Part shown: piece after piece, positions 24,117 to 33,332 of the stretch
Layout of the letters: each line of letters opens with the position of its first letter
How positions within the stretch are numbered: position 1 is the stretch's first letter
DNA from: Streptomyces luteolifulvus
Lineage (GTDB): Bacteria; Actinomycetota; Actinomycetes; Streptomycetales; Streptomycetaceae
Assembly: GCF_008806595.1 (NCBI RefSeq)
Contig: NZ_VZRB01000048.1
Location: 1-41,149 of the forward strand
DNA length: 41,149 bases
Reading direction: 5' to 3'
Position numbers and translations under genes: made by a program
The notes under the pieces: generated by a model
Told to the model about the DNA's origin: nothing
Database searches by the model: none
The model's input: only the letters and a program-made list of their open reading frames with translations

Positions 24117-25488
24117 TCAGGCCGCGATCGTGGTCGGCCGGGCGGCGGCGAGGTCCTTCGCCCGGGTCCGCACGTCGTCGACCGTGGCGGTCTCGTACGG
24201 GCGAGCCGCGTCCAGCAGCGTGTTGAGCCGGGAGGCGACGAGAGTGGAGTCGACACGGGCCGCGTCGTCGAGCGCCTGGTGGGCTGCGGCGGCGGCCCGC
24301 TCCGGCTCGCCCTCGTTGAACAGTGCGGCGGCGAGGCCGACGCGGTCCATGACTTTCACGTGGTCGAAGCCGGACTTGCGCAGATGTAGCGCGTCCTCGA
24401 AGTGGGGGCTCGCGGCTCGGCAGGGAGGTCCGATTCCGGTGAGGTCACGGGCGGATACCGCGCGGGCGCCGGCGTGTTCGGCGGCGTCGAAGTAGCCCAC
24501 CCACTCCGGCACGTCGTCGCCGAGTCCGTGGGCAGGGAGCTCATCGGCAGCGCCGAGGTACGTATCCGCCTGGCGCTCGTCGCCGAGGGCCGCGTGCACT
24601 CGGCCGGTCTGCGAGGCGACCAGCGCCCGGGTCGCGGACATCTGGGCCTTCGTGGCGGCGACGCCGAGAAGGCCCAGGACGTCCTGGGGACGGCCGAGGT
24701 AGATCATCTGGTGGGACATGCGGGTGACGATCTCCATCCCACGATCCGGCTGTCCCGCTTCCCCGGCCGCGTATACGCCGTAGCTCCAGTACCGCTGTGC
24801 GGCGCCGTACCGGCCGCCGGCGTCGTGGCTGACCCATCCGGCGAGCGCTGCCAGGTCGGCGGTCGCCGAGAAGACCCGGGTCTTCAAGGACGCCGGGACG
24901 CCGTCTTGGATGCGGCGGGCGACCTCGGCGAGGTGGGCGACGATCGCCGCGCGGTACAGGCCGCCGCCCTTGGATGCGTCGGCCTTGGTGAAGAAGGCGG
25001 TCGCCTCCTCCAGCGCGGTGACCGTGTCCGCGTCGAAGCCCCTGTGGTCGTTGTTCAGGGCGCGGGCGGTGCCGCCGAGCATCCGTTCGGCGGCCAGGAT
25101 CAGCGGGGCGCCGACGGCGAGTTTGAGGGTGTCGCGACGGTTATGAACAGGTCCATCTGCGTCCATCCGGCCAGGGCCTGGGCGGCTGCCTCGGTCAGCA
25201 GCGGGAGCTGGATGTTATCCAGCACCGGACCCGTGGCCGTCAGGCCGAGATCACCGGGAGTGAGCGGCTGGCCAGCCGCTTCGGACAGGACTTCGGAGAG
25301 CAGGGCGGGAACCGGCGGGCGGGAGCGTCACCGTCGATCCAGCGCCGGATACGGGTCGCGTCCGGGGCGATCTGCCGGTGGCCTTGGTCTTTGGCCGCCG
25401 CGGCGATCCTTCGGGCGATCTCCCCGTGGGACAGACCCGTCGCCGCGATCCACAGTTCCAGGTGCGCATTGCCGGATCTGCCGGCCAT
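24117..25488 (-). pseudogene. Helix-turn-helix regulator with TPR-like domain, frameshifted
   Basis: From ATG 25488 (AGGGGGG upstream) the N-terminus GNAHLELWIAATGLSHGEIA and IAPDATRIRRWIDGD is a helix-turn-helix of the type seen in Streptomyces regulators. A one-base loss near 25322 moves PPVPALLSEVLSEAAGQPLT to another frame, and a second near 25140 moves RRDTLKLAVGAPLILAAERM to a third. The last 330 residues are an Ala-rich helical repeat (TPR-like) domain, undamaged, ending at 24117. Such regulators sit divergently from graspetide precursors and probably control them. Either disabled or affected by sequence error. Confidence 0.7.
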
Positions 25489-25521
25489 CGCTGCCCCCCT
25501 TCCCCGCCTGCATATCGGAAG

Positions 25522-25556
25522 GTGGCATTTCCGCCACGGTTCGCGACCCCTACGGT
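25522..25556 (+). promoter_or_regulatory. Promoter with overlapping dyad before the graspetide precursor
   Basis: TTTCCG (25528-25533), 17-bp spacer, TACGGT (25551-25556) is a good Streptomyces promoter; transcription would start near 25563, about 80 bases before the precursor ATG. GTGGC (25522-25526) and GCCAC (25533-25537) form a dyad over the -35 hexamer, a likely operator for the divergent regulator. Confidence 0.5.
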
Positions 25557-25644
25557 ACTGGTCAGGGCACCTGCCGGACACCGATTCTGTGCAAGGCGGC
25601 AGCTGCCCGGCTGACCGCTTGGCGTACAGGGGAAGGGACAACGC

Positions 25645-25908
25645 ATGACGCTTGCACCCGAGGCTCCGTGGGCGATGCGGCTGGTCACCGACCGGCTGCC
25701 GATCGGCCCGCCGTCGTACGCGGCGGTGACGCTCGACCCGGGCTCGCAGACCGCCCGCTACACCGACACCGCCGGCCAGCTGGTGGAGATGGGCAAGCAC
25801 GGCACGTCGAAGACGACCGGTACGGCGTCGATGTCCGGGGGCGGCGACGGGCAGAACCCGCAGCCGCAGACCCAGGACGACAACACCACCGACTACGAGT
25901 CGGACTGA
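25645..25908 (+). CDS. Graspetide precursor peptide (ATP-grasp target RiPP)
   Basis: An 87-residue peptide, GGGAAGGGAC upstream of ATG 25645, directly followed by an ATP-grasp ligase and a PIMT-like methyltransferase. The leader holds APEAPWAMRLVTDRLPIG, like the PW/F-x-LR recognition block of this precursor class, then SYAAVTLDPGSQTARYTDTA. The C-terminal ~30 residues are core-like: small and polar (TGTASMSGGGDGQNPQPQTQ) ending DDNTTDYESD, with Thr/Ser donors and Asp/Glu acceptors for side-chain ester links. Which residues are linked cannot be told from sequence. Belongs to the SAV_5884-type group by context. Confidence 0.8.
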   Translation: MTLAPEAPWAMRLVTDRLPIGPPSYAAVTLDPGSQTARYTDTAGQLVEMGKHGTSKTTGTASMSGGGDGQNPQPQTQDDNTTDYESD

Positions 25909-25911
25909 CCG

Positions 25912-26908
25912 ATGGCCTCCACCGTCCTGGTCGTCACCGCGCTGGAGGACTTCACCGCGGACAAGGTGATCACCGCGCTGAACGAGCGTGAGGTGCCCGT
26001 CGTACGCGTCGACCCCGCCGATATCGGGCCCTCCCTGACCTTCGGGTTCCGCATCGGGCAGGACAGCCCCACCTGGGGCGGACGGTTGCGTACGGCGAGC
26101 CGTGAGGTGGAGCTGGGGGAGGTGGCGGCGGTCTACTACCGCCGCCCCACCCCCTACGCCGCCCGGTATCAGCATCTGCCTGTCCAGCAGCGGGACTTCT
26201 GCGTCGCCGAGGCGAGGCACGGGCTCGGCGGCGTCCTGAACCACCTGCACGGCGCGACGTACGTGAACCATCCCGCCGCCGTGACCCGCGCGGATTTCAA
26301 GCCCGTCCAACTGGCCCGGTTCGCCGAACTCGGGCTGACGATCCCGCCGACTCTGGTCACCAACGACGTCGAACAGGTACGGAAGTTCGCCGCCGAGCAC
26401 GAGCACATCATCTATAAGCCCTTCCGTGGCCTTCCGGCAGGCGAGGACGGGCACGCGGGGGCCATCTGGGCCCAGCGCGTGAACCCCGACAGCTTCGACG
26501 ACTCCCTGGTGGTGACCGCGCACCTCTTCCAGGCCGAGATCCCCAAGACCGGCGACGTGCGGGTGACCGTGGTCGGCCGCCGCGTGTTCGCCCAGCAGAT
26601 CGCCGCCCCGGACGGTGCGCTGGACTGGCGCCGCGGCGATGGACGAGTTGATCCACGCCCCGATCACGGTCCCGGCACCGATCGAGGCCGCGCTGCACAG
26701 CTACCTGGCCTCGTTCGGCCTGGTCTTCGGCTGCTTCGACTTCGCCCTGACCGACGACGGAGACGATCCCGGGCACTGGACCGCGATCGAGTGCAATCCG
26801 AACGGACAGTGGGGCTGGCTCCCGGACGCCGAGCAGATCACCGAGGCGTTCGCCGACATCCTGAGCGGGAAGGAGGCGGCAGGCCATGAACATGCCCGCC
26901 GACTGTGA
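25912..26908 (+). pseudogene. Graspetide ATP-grasp ligase (SAV_5884-type), one frameshift
   Basis: Starts three bases after the precursor stop. The N-terminal domain has TVLVVTALEDFTADKVITAL and VYYRRPTPYAARYQHLP; the ATP-grasp core has NHPAAVTRADFKPVQLARFA, IPPTLVTND and IIYKPFRGLP (ATP-binding Lys). Metal-binding C-terminus: ALHSYLASFGLVFGCFDFAL and IECNPNGQWGWLPDA. A single base is missing near 26640 (between ALDWRRGD and DELIHAPITVP); restored, the protein is about 332 residues, normal for the family. These ligases phosphorylate core Asp/Glu and form esters with Thr/Ser. If the frameshift is real the pathway is dead; everything else in the gene is conserved. Confidence 0.75.
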
Positions 26909-28085
26909 ATCCGACGCCGTACGGCTGCGCGAAACGATGGCGAAGACCCTCGCCAAGGACGGCGTCCTTGCCGATCCGGCCTGGCGGGCGGCCATCGAGG
27001 CGGTGCCCCGGCACCGGTTCGTGCCCGGCTTCTACCTGCCCGCCGACGAACACGACGGGCACGGCCTGACGGTGTGGGAGCCGGTCACCGCCGAACTCGA
27101 CTACGGCCGCTGGCTGGCCGCGGCGTACTCCGACGCCACCCTGATCACGCAGTTCGACGGCGACGAGACCGACTGGAAGAACCCAGTCGTGCGGCACGGA
27201 GGGGCCCCGACCTCGTCGTCCACGCTGCCATCGCTCGTGCTGCGGATGTGGGCGGATGCCGACCTCCACGAGGGGCACACGGTGCTGGAGATCGGCACCG
27301 GGGCCGGCTACTCGACCGCGCTCGCCTGCGAACGGCTAGGCTCCGCCGACATCACCTCCATCGAGGTGGACGGGCGCCGGCTGGAGCAGGCGGCGAGCGC
27401 GCTGTACGCGTTGGGCTACACGCCGACCCTGGCGGTGGCGGACGGGCTGTACGGGTACTGGCCCGAGGCCAACTTCGACCGCATCGTGGCCGCCTGCTCG
27501 TTCCGTACGGTGCCGCCCGCGCTGCTGGCCCAGGCCCGGCCGGGCGGGAAGATCCTGCTCACCCTGTCGGGCTGGCTCTACGGGTACGCCCGCGTCCTGC
27601 TCACGGTCGACGGAAACGGCACCGCCGAGGGCCGGCTGCTGGGAGGCACAGTCTCGTTCATGTCGGCACGTACACACGCGGCGCCGGTGTTCGGGAATCC
27701 CGCCCACTGGGCCGCGGGCCTGCCGGACAAGCCGCGCACGGCCCGGCAGAGCCCGGAGCGGATCACCGCCGCGACCGAGGAAGCGTTCCACCTGCGCTTC
27801 CTCGCACAGAGCGCGGTGCCCGACGCGCAGATGACGACCGTGGGCGAGGTGGTGCACCTGGTCGACGTCGTCACCGGATCCGCCGCCACCCTCACCCCGG
27901 CCGACGACGGTTGGCGGGTGCGCGAGGGCGGCCCTGTGAGACTGTGGGAGCGCATCGAGCGCGTCCTGGACGCCTACGACTCGGCCGGCGCCCCGGGCCC
28001 GGAGACCTTCACCCTGCACGTGTACGACGCCGGCCAGCACCTGCGGCACGAGCAGATGCCCAGCCTGCAGCTGTCCCGGCCCTGA
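26886..28085 (+). CDS. PIMT-like O-methyltransferase of graspetide system
   Basis: 399 residues, ATG 26886 with GGAAGGAGGCAGGCC before it, overlapping the ligase end by 23 bases. The N-terminal ~220 residues form a protein-L-isoaspartate methyltransferase-like domain: VPRHRFVPGFYLP, SAM motif TVLEIGTGAGYSTALA (132-147) and VDGRRLEQAASALYALGYTP. The ~180-residue C-terminal extension (from about LLGGTVSFMSARTHA) is typical of the graspetide-associated group. In known cases the enzyme methylates an Asp of the cross-linked peptide, yielding an aspartimide. Intact; 35 bases further on the mobile-element mosaic begins. Confidence 0.85.
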   Translation: MNMPADCESDAVRLRETMAKTLAKDGVLADPAWRAAIEAVPRHRFVPGFYLPADEHDGHGLTVWEPVTAELDYGRWLAAAYSDATLITQFDGDETDWKNPVVRHGGAPTSSSTLPSLVLRMWADADLHEGHTVLEIGTGAGYSTALACERLGSADITSIEVDGRRLEQAASALYALGYTPTLAVADGLYGYWPEANFDRIVAACSFRTVPPALLAQARPGGKILLTLSGWLYGYARVLLTVDGNGTAEGRLLGGTVSFMSARTHAAPVFGNPAHWAAGLPDKPRTARQSPERITAATEEAFHLRFLAQSAVPDAQMTTVGEVVHLVDVVTGSAATLTPADDGWRVREGGPVRLWERIERVLDAYDSAGAPGPETFTLHVYDAGQHLRHEQMPSLQLSRP

Positions 28086-28118
28086 CGGAGGCCCCGAGTC
28101 GCAAGGCCAGCACGGTGC

Positions 28119-28563
28119 TCAACCGCCGCCATGTTCCAGCAGCTGTGCTTCCAACTGGGCGATGCGGCAGTCCTGGAACGTGTTGTTCGTCCGGGCCGCC
28201 TGCAGTCGCTCCTCCATCTGCCGCAGGTCCTGGGACAGTTGCTGAACTCGCTGCTTGAGTTGCGCGTCTTGCTCGACCAGGTGCGTCACCGACTCGTAGG
28301 ACCAGCGGGCCTCCAGGTCGCGGATCTGACCGAGCAACTGGCCCACGCGGGAGCGCTGTCTTCTGATCTCCGCGTGTGCGGTCTTGAGCCCGTCTTCGGC
28401 GTTGAGCGCGCGTTCACGCCAGGCCGTCTCGGCCTCGCTGCCGTGATGCCGATCTGGTCGGCCAGCTCCTTCGCCCCGCTCCCGTGCGGTCTCGATCAGG
28501 TTCCTGGCCTCGGGGTTTCGTAGTGGAAGGTGCGGGAGACGCCCGCCTTGCGGGCGACGGCGG
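28119..28563 (-). pseudogene. DUF6262/Tn554 TnpC-like accessory protein, decayed
   Basis: The C-terminal coiled coil is open (RVGQLLGQIRDLEARWSYES, QRVQQLSQDLRQMEERLQAA). Upstream pieces lie in other frames: AAVARKAGVSRTFHYE, NPEARNLIETARER and a stretch equivalent to AKELADQIG. At least three frameshifts separate them. This is the accessory protein that accompanies tyrosine transposases of Tn554 type. The N-terminus ends abruptly at about 28563, where the opposite strand begins a reverse-transcriptase fragment. No TnpA/TnpB partner remains nearby. Confidence 0.7.
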
Positions 28564-28570
28564 CCGGTAT

Positions 28571-29108
28571 GTGTGTGCGAACCGGGGAGCCCCCGGCGTC
28601 GACGGCGTGAGTGTCGACGCGGTGGCGGCCTCGGGGGTGGACGCGTTCCTTCAGGAGCTGTCGGAGCAGCTGCGGACGTATACGTATCGTCCGTCGGTGC
28701 TGCGGCGGGTGAGGATTCCCAAGCCGGGGCGGCCGGGGGAGTTGCGGCCGCTGTCGATTCCCACCGTGGCGGACCGGGTGGTGATGACGGCCGCGAAACT
28801 GGTCTTGGAACCGGTCTTCGAGGCCCAGTTCACCGAGGCGAGCTACGGATTCCGGCCCAAACGGTCCGCGATCGACGCGTGCGAAGCAGTGCGCGTCTCC
28901 GTGAACCAGGGCCGGGAGCGGGTCTTCGAGGCCGATATCCGGGACTGTTTCGGCACGATCGACCACGACGCGCTGATGGCCCAGGTGGCCCGGCGGGTGG
29001 TGGACCGGTCGATGCTGAAGTTGATCCGGGCCTGGCTGCGGATGGGAGTGCTGGAGGGCGGGGTAACCTCTCCGACCGGGTCGGGAACCCCACAGGGCTC
29101 ACCTATGG
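28571..29108 (+). pseudogene. Group II intron A reverse transcriptase, N-terminal part
   Basis: Opens at CANRGAPGVDGVSVD (RT0/1), continues YRPSVLRRVRIPKPGRPGEL, PLSIPTVADRVVMTAAKLVL, ASYGFRPKRSAIDACEAVR, VFEADIRDCFGTIDHDALM (RT3) and reaches GTPQGSP (RT4). The frame then runs into unrelated sequence and stops at 29138-29140. The catalytic YADD block (RT5) is missing. The remainder resumes at about 32698, after the inserted DNA. Confidence 0.8.
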
Positions 29109-29140
29109 TGCGTCGTGATTGCGTTGATGGCGTCGAGTAG

Positions 29141-29452
29141 GCACGGTGGGTCAATGCCGCCGCCGATCTGGTCGAGTCGGGGGTGCCCGTCGCGGCTGCC
29201 GCGCACACGATGGCCAGCAGGTATGGCGTGTCGGAACGGCAGGCACGCCGCTACGTGGAGCAGGCCATGGCCACTGGACGACTCGAAGTCCCCGAAACGA
29301 ACGTGGTGTTCACCGTCAAGCTGCCGGGGTCGCTGGCCGGTCAGGTCCGTGCCCATGCGCGGGGCACAGATGCCACGCTCTCCGCGGTGGTGGCCCGCGC
29401 GCTGGCGGAGTTCCTCGATCGGGACGCTCCCGAGGGGCGCGCGGGCTGGTGA
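29141..29452 (+). pseudogene. Helix-turn-helix/ribbon accessory protein of serine recombinase, N-truncated
   Basis: RWVNAAADLVESGVPVAAAA, then YGVSERQARRYVEQAM is a helix-turn-helix, followed by VVFTVKLPGSLAGQVRAHAR and LSAVVARALAEFL, a ribbon-helix-helix-like tail. Such small proteins precede large serine recombinases in Streptomyces elements. A TAG at 29138-29140 lies just before ARWV, so the native start is lost; GTG 29183 is the first possible start and would still keep most of the helix-turn-helix. The recombinase gene follows 117 bases later. Confidence 0.6.
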
Positions 29453-29569
29453 AGGAGCGGGTCGTGGAGTCGGAGTCGCTCTTCGACCGGTATGCAGAGG
29501 CGGATCTGTCCGCCGCCTATGCGCTGCTGGTGCCCCAGCACCGGGCCGGCGGCACGCAAGGAGTGGGCG

Positions 29570-31080
29570 ATGACGAGTGCAGCGATCTACGCCCGGGTCT
29601 CCTCGGCCCGGCAGAAGAAGGACCAGACGATCGCCTCGCAGACCTCGGCCCTGCGTATCCACGCTGGTCAGCTTGAGCTGCCCGAGGAGTGGGTGTTCGA
29701 AGACGAGGGACACTCCGGAGCCACACTCGTGCGTCCCGCGCTGGAGCGGCTGCGGGACCTGATCGCCACCGGCTGCGTCGACGTGGTGCTCTGCTACGCA
29801 CCCGACCGTCTCGCCCGCAAGTTCGCCTACCAGGCCCTGCTCCTGGAGGAGTTCGCCCGCCGTGGCTGCCGGGTGGAGTTCGTCAAGGGCCCCCGCGGCG
29901 ACACCCCCGAGGACCAGTTGCTGATCCAGTTCCAGGGCATGTTCGCCGAGTACGAGAAGGCCCAGCTGATGGAGCGCTACCGACGCGGCAAGACCTACCG
30001 GGCCCGCACCGGCAGCGTCAACGTCCTGGGCGGCGCCCCCTTCGGCTACCGCTACCTGCGCAAAACCCCTGAACAGGGCGCCGGATACGAGATCGTCGAG
30101 CATGAAGCGGCGCTGGTGGCCGAGCTGTTCCGCCGCTACACCGACGACGGCGCCTCCATCGCGGAGCTCACCCGATGGCTCAGCGCCACCGGCACTCCCA
30201 CCCGCACCGGCAAGCACCGGTGGGACCGCAGCGTGGTCTGGGGCATGCTCCGCAACCCCGCCTACATGGGGACCGCGGTCTTCGGCAAGACCATGGTCCT
30301 CCACGAGTCCCCGGGGCTGAACCGCGTCGCCCGCCTTCAAGGCCGCTCCACACCACGCGCGGTGAAGAGCGTCGACCGCCCCGCGAGGAGTGGATCACCA
30401 TCCCGGTCCCGGCGATCATCACCCCGGCCACCTTCGAACGCGCAGCTCAGCGCCTGAACGACAACAAGAAGTACGCCTCCCGCAACAGCAAGGTCCCCTC
30501 CCTGCTGCAGGGCATGGCCGCCTGCGCCGGCTGCGGATACGGCTACTACCGCACCTCGACCCGCACCAAGAAGCACAAGATCTACTACTACCGATGTCTG
30601 GGCTCGGATGACTACCGCTACGAGGGCGGCCGCGTCTGCACCAACAAACCCGTCCGCGCCGACTACCTCGACACCCTCGTCTGGAAGCACATCACCACAC
30701 TGATCGCCGACCCGCAGCTGATCCGCGCCGAGATCGACAAAAGGCTGGCACGGGCTCGCACCGCTGATCCGGCCGTACGTCAGCGTGAGCGCCTCGAACT
30801 CGCCCTGGCCAAGGCCACCACGGCCATCACCCGCATGATCGAAGCCTTCCAGGAACAGCTGATCACCATCGACGAGCTCCGTTCCCGGATGCCCGATCTC
30901 CGAGCCCGGGAACACAGCCTGCGCGGCCAACTCGACGCGCTCGAGGCCCAGCTCGCCGACCGTGACGACTACCTCAAACTCGCCGACGACCTGGAAGGCT
31001 TCCTCGCCCAGCTCCACAGCAACGCCGCCAGCGCCCAGCAGAACGAAAGACGCTCAACACCAGGTGGCGGCCCGGCATGA
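29570..31080 (+). pseudogene. Large serine recombinase, one frameshift, C-terminus truncated
   Basis: Start ATG 29570 with AAGGAG upstream. Resolvase domain: AIYARVSSARQKKDQTIASQ with nucleophile Ser11, then DVVLCYAPDRLARKFAYQAL (conserved RLAR). Recombinase domain: GGAPFGYRYL, IAELTRWLSATGTPTRTG, WGMLRNPAYMGTAVFGKT. A base is missing near 30380; the other frame continues REEWITIPVPAIITPATFER, a zinc ribbon (CAGCGYGYY ... YRCLGSDD ... VCTN) and a coiled coil to FLAQLHSNAASAQQNERR. Homologues run on for ~50 residues; here the end is replaced at about 31050 by intron B sequence. Such enzymes integrate phages and ICEs. Confidence 0.85.
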
Positions 31081-31345
31081 AGGTGGCGCGAGCTCGGTGA
31101 CAGGCGCCAGTGCGGAACGTGGGAACCCCTCGCTGCGCTGCTGCCGACTGGGCTTTGTTGGAGTCTGGTTGGTGTCAAGGGAGAACCCCAAGCAGCTGAA
31201 ACTGTAAGGGGCTGAGTACCGATGCGTGGCAGGGGGACGGACCGTCTCGTAGTAGTGATGAAGTCCTTGTAATGGGGGCGGAGCGAAGGGGGCGGGTCGT
31301 CCTGATCTTGTTTGGTGGTCAACCGGTGTTTCCGGGAGGAGCCAG

Positions 31346-32629
31346 GTGAACGGATCAAGGCTGCAAGCCGAGACCAAGCCGTTTTACATTTCCAAGTCGA
31401 TGGTGTGGGAGGCGTATCTGAGGGTCAAAGCCAATCGGGGTGCACCCGGGGTGGACGGTGTGTCGATCGAGCAGTTCGAGCAGAACCTCAAGGGGAATCT
31501 GTACAAGCTGTGGAATCGGCTCTCGTCCGGCTCGTACTTCCCTCCGGCGGTGAAGGCCGTGGAGATCCCCAAGGCGGGCGGGAAAGGTGTCCGTGTGCTT
31601 GGGGTGCCCACTGTGGCTGACCGGATCGCTCAGACGGTGGCCGCTATGTATCTGGAGCGGCGGGTGGAGCCTGTGTTCCATCCGGACTCCTACGGCTACC
31701 GGCCAAGGCGGTCGGCGTTGGATGCGGTGGAGCAGTGCCGGCGGCGCTGTTGGCGCAGCGACTGGGTGGTCGATCTCGACATCCGGGCGTTCTTCGACAG
31801 CGTGGACCACGAGCTGATGCTCAAGGCCGTCGAGCGGCATATCGATGAGGACGGGAAGTGGGTCCTGCTCTACGTCAAGCGGTGGCTTGTGGCCCCGCTG
31901 GCAAAGCAGGACGGTACGGTGCAGCAGCGGGTTCGTGGGACTCCCCAGGGATCGGCTGTTTCCCCCGTGTTGGCGAATCTGTATCTCCATTACGCGTTCG
32001 ATGTGTGGCTGACGCGGAACTTTCCGCACGTCACCTTCGAGCGGTACTGCGACGATGCAGTGATTCACTGCAAGAGCGAGAGGCAGGCCCGCCGCGTGCG
32101 GGACGCGCTCGCCGAGAGATTGGCGCAGGTCGGTCTGGAATTGCATCCGGACAAGACACGCATCGTTTACTGCAAGGACGCCGACCGACGCGGCTCGTAC
32201 GAGCACACGTCGTTCACGTTCCTCGGGTATACGTTCCGTCCGAGGCTGGCCAAGAACCGGTACGGGAAGCACTTTGTGAACTTCCTGCCCGCGGTCAGCA
32301 AGGAGGCGATCAAGGCGATGGGCAAGGAGATCCGCTCCTGGCGCATTGCCGCCCGCAGTGACAAGTCCCTCAACGACCTTGCGCGGATGTTCAACGTGCA
32401 AGGGTGGGTCAACTATTACGGGCGCTTCTACAAGTCCATGTTGTATCCCCTCCTCCGGCGCCTCAACGAGTATCTGGTGCGCTGGGCTTGCCGGAAGTAC
32501 AAACGGCTTCACCGCAGGGAGCGGAAGGCGAAGGAACTGCTGGCGGGCACGGCCCGCCGGTACCCGAACCTCTTCGCCCACTGGCGATTCGGTCTCAAGC
32601 CTGACGGCTGGGCGATGGGAGCCGTGTGA
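31346..32629 (+). CDS. Group II intron B reverse transcriptase/maturase
   Basis: 427 residues from GTG 31346, GGGAGGAG upstream; full length. RT blocks: NRGAPGVDGVSIEQFE, YFPPAVKAVEIPKAGGKGVR, LGVPTVADRIAQTVAAMYLE, DSYGYRPRRSALDAVEQCRR, VVDLDIRAFFDSVDHELM, RGTPQGSAVSPVLANLYLHY, and the catalytic core YCDD (234-237) in place of the usual YADD. Then FTFLGYTFRPRLAKNRYG and the GIIM maturase domain (WVNYYGRFYKSMLYPLLRRL, WACRKYKRL). No HNH endonuclease follows. The stop TGA at 32627-32629 lies inside domain V, so translation and ribozyme folding overlap. Probably active protein. Confidence 0.9.
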   Translation: MNGSRLQAETKPFYISKSMVWEAYLRVKANRGAPGVDGVSIEQFEQNLKGNLYKLWNRLSSGSYFPPAVKAVEIPKAGGKGVRVLGVPTVADRIAQTVAAMYLERRVEPVFHPDSYGYRPRRSALDAVEQCRRRCWRSDWVVDLDIRAFFDSVDHELMLKAVERHIDEDGKWVLLYVKRWLVAPLAKQDGTVQQRVRGTPQGSAVSPVLANLYLHYAFDVWLTRNFPHVTFERYCDDAVIHCKSERQARRVRDALAERLAQVGLELHPDKTRIVYCKDADRRGSYEHTSFTFLGYTFRPRLAKNRYGKHFVNFLPAVSKEAIKAMGKEIRSWRIAARSDKSLNDLARMFNVQGWVNYYGRFYKSMLYPLLRRLNEYLVRWACRKYKRLHRRERKAKELLAGTARRYPNLFAHWRFGLKPDGWAMGAV

Positions 32630-32653
32630 GCCGAGAGGCTCCCGCACGGTTCT
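32619..32653 (+). ncRNA. Domain V of group II intron B
   Basis: GAGCCGTG (32619-32626) pairs with CGCACGGTTC (32643-32652), with inner stem GAGCC/GGCTC closed by the tetraloop GAGA. The pattern GAGCCGTG...CACGGTTC is diagnostic of bacterial domain V, the catalytic core. Confidence 0.8.
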
Positions 32654-32689
32654 GCGAGCGGCGGCGGGTGAGATTCCCGCCGCCGACTC

Positions 32690-33266
32690 ACCGGTGCTTG
32701 ATGGTGCACGGCACCAAGACCGACGCGGAATCCTCCGGGAGGAGATCGCAGGGGTGTTGGCCGCGATGGGCCTGCGCCTGTCGCCGGAGAAGACCCTGAT
32801 CACCCATATCGACGAGGGCCTTGATTTCCTCGGCTGGCGCATCCAGCGCCACCGGAAACGAGGCACGTCCAAGCAGTACGTCTACACCTATCCGGCGCGC
32901 AAGTCCGTCAAGGCCGTGACGCGCAAGGTGAAGACGCTGTGTCGACGAATGGACACGAGCCAGCCGCTCGATGCCCTGCTGCGCCAGCTCAACCCGGCGC
33001 TGAAGGGCTGGTGCATGTACTTCCGACCCGGGGTGTCCAGCGCGGTCTTCGGCTACCTCAGCTACTACACGTGGCTGCGGGTGGGCCGATGGATGTGTCG
33101 GAAACACCACCGATCCGGATGGAAGGACCTCCGCCGCCGCTACTGCGCCGACGGATGGTGGCCTGCCTCGGAAGAAAGATCATTGTTCAACCCGGCCAAG
33201 GTGAGCACGACCCGCTACCGATACCGGGGAGCAGTTATCCCGACACCGTGGCCGACCACGGGATGA
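32690..33266 (+). pseudogene. Group II intron A reverse transcriptase, C-terminal part
   Basis: Picks up just after the missing YADD block: CLMVHGTKTDAE, a one-base loss near 32730, then LREEIAGVLAAMGLRLSPEK, LITHIDEGLDFLGWRIQRHR, YVYTYPARKSVKAVTRKVK and the GIIM maturase domain (LLRQLNPALKGWCMYFRPGV, YYTWLRVGRWMCRKHH), ending TPWPTTG at 33266. It matches the N-part at 28571-29108 in type and order; about 40-60 residues are lost between them. Confidence 0.8.
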
Positions 33267-33296
33267 GAGAGAAAGACGGGAACCAGCACGGCTTGT

Positions 33297-33332
33297 GGAG
33301 CGCCCGGTGCTCGGAAACGGGCACGCCGGGTG
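33297..33332 (+). ncRNA. Domain V of group II intron A
   Basis: GAGCGCCCGGTGCTCG, tetraloop GAAA, CGGGCACGCCGGGTGC: a 34-36 base two-stem hairpin with the CGG-GAAA-CGG closure typical of domain V. It begins 31 bases after the RT stop. A further hairpin (GGCC...GGCC, 33340-33357) is a domain VI candidate. Confidence 0.7.

Larger units (their letters stand above)
31053..32687 (+). mobile_element. Group II intron B, possibly 5'-shortened
   Basis: Contains ribozyme-like sequence before the ORF (GTAGTAGTGATGAAG at 31247-31261 and GGGGCGGAGCGAAGGGGG, features of domains II/III), a complete intron-encoded protein, domain V (32619-32653) and a domain VI hairpin (GGCGGG.. CCCGCC, 32663-32684) ending CCGAC at 32687. 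Only about 290 bases lie between the recombinase homology and the ORF, short for complete domains I-III. The left boundary is uncertain (31050-31115). Confidence 0.7.

Noticed and set aside
28131..28523. A plus-strand frame opposite the TnpC-like gene
   Set aside because: The minus strand carries a clear coiled-coil protein; the plus frame is its complement.
31355..32872. A 505-codon minus-strand frame over intron B
   Set aside because: Antisense to a reverse transcriptase with all catalytic blocks; no homology-like sequence in the minus frame.
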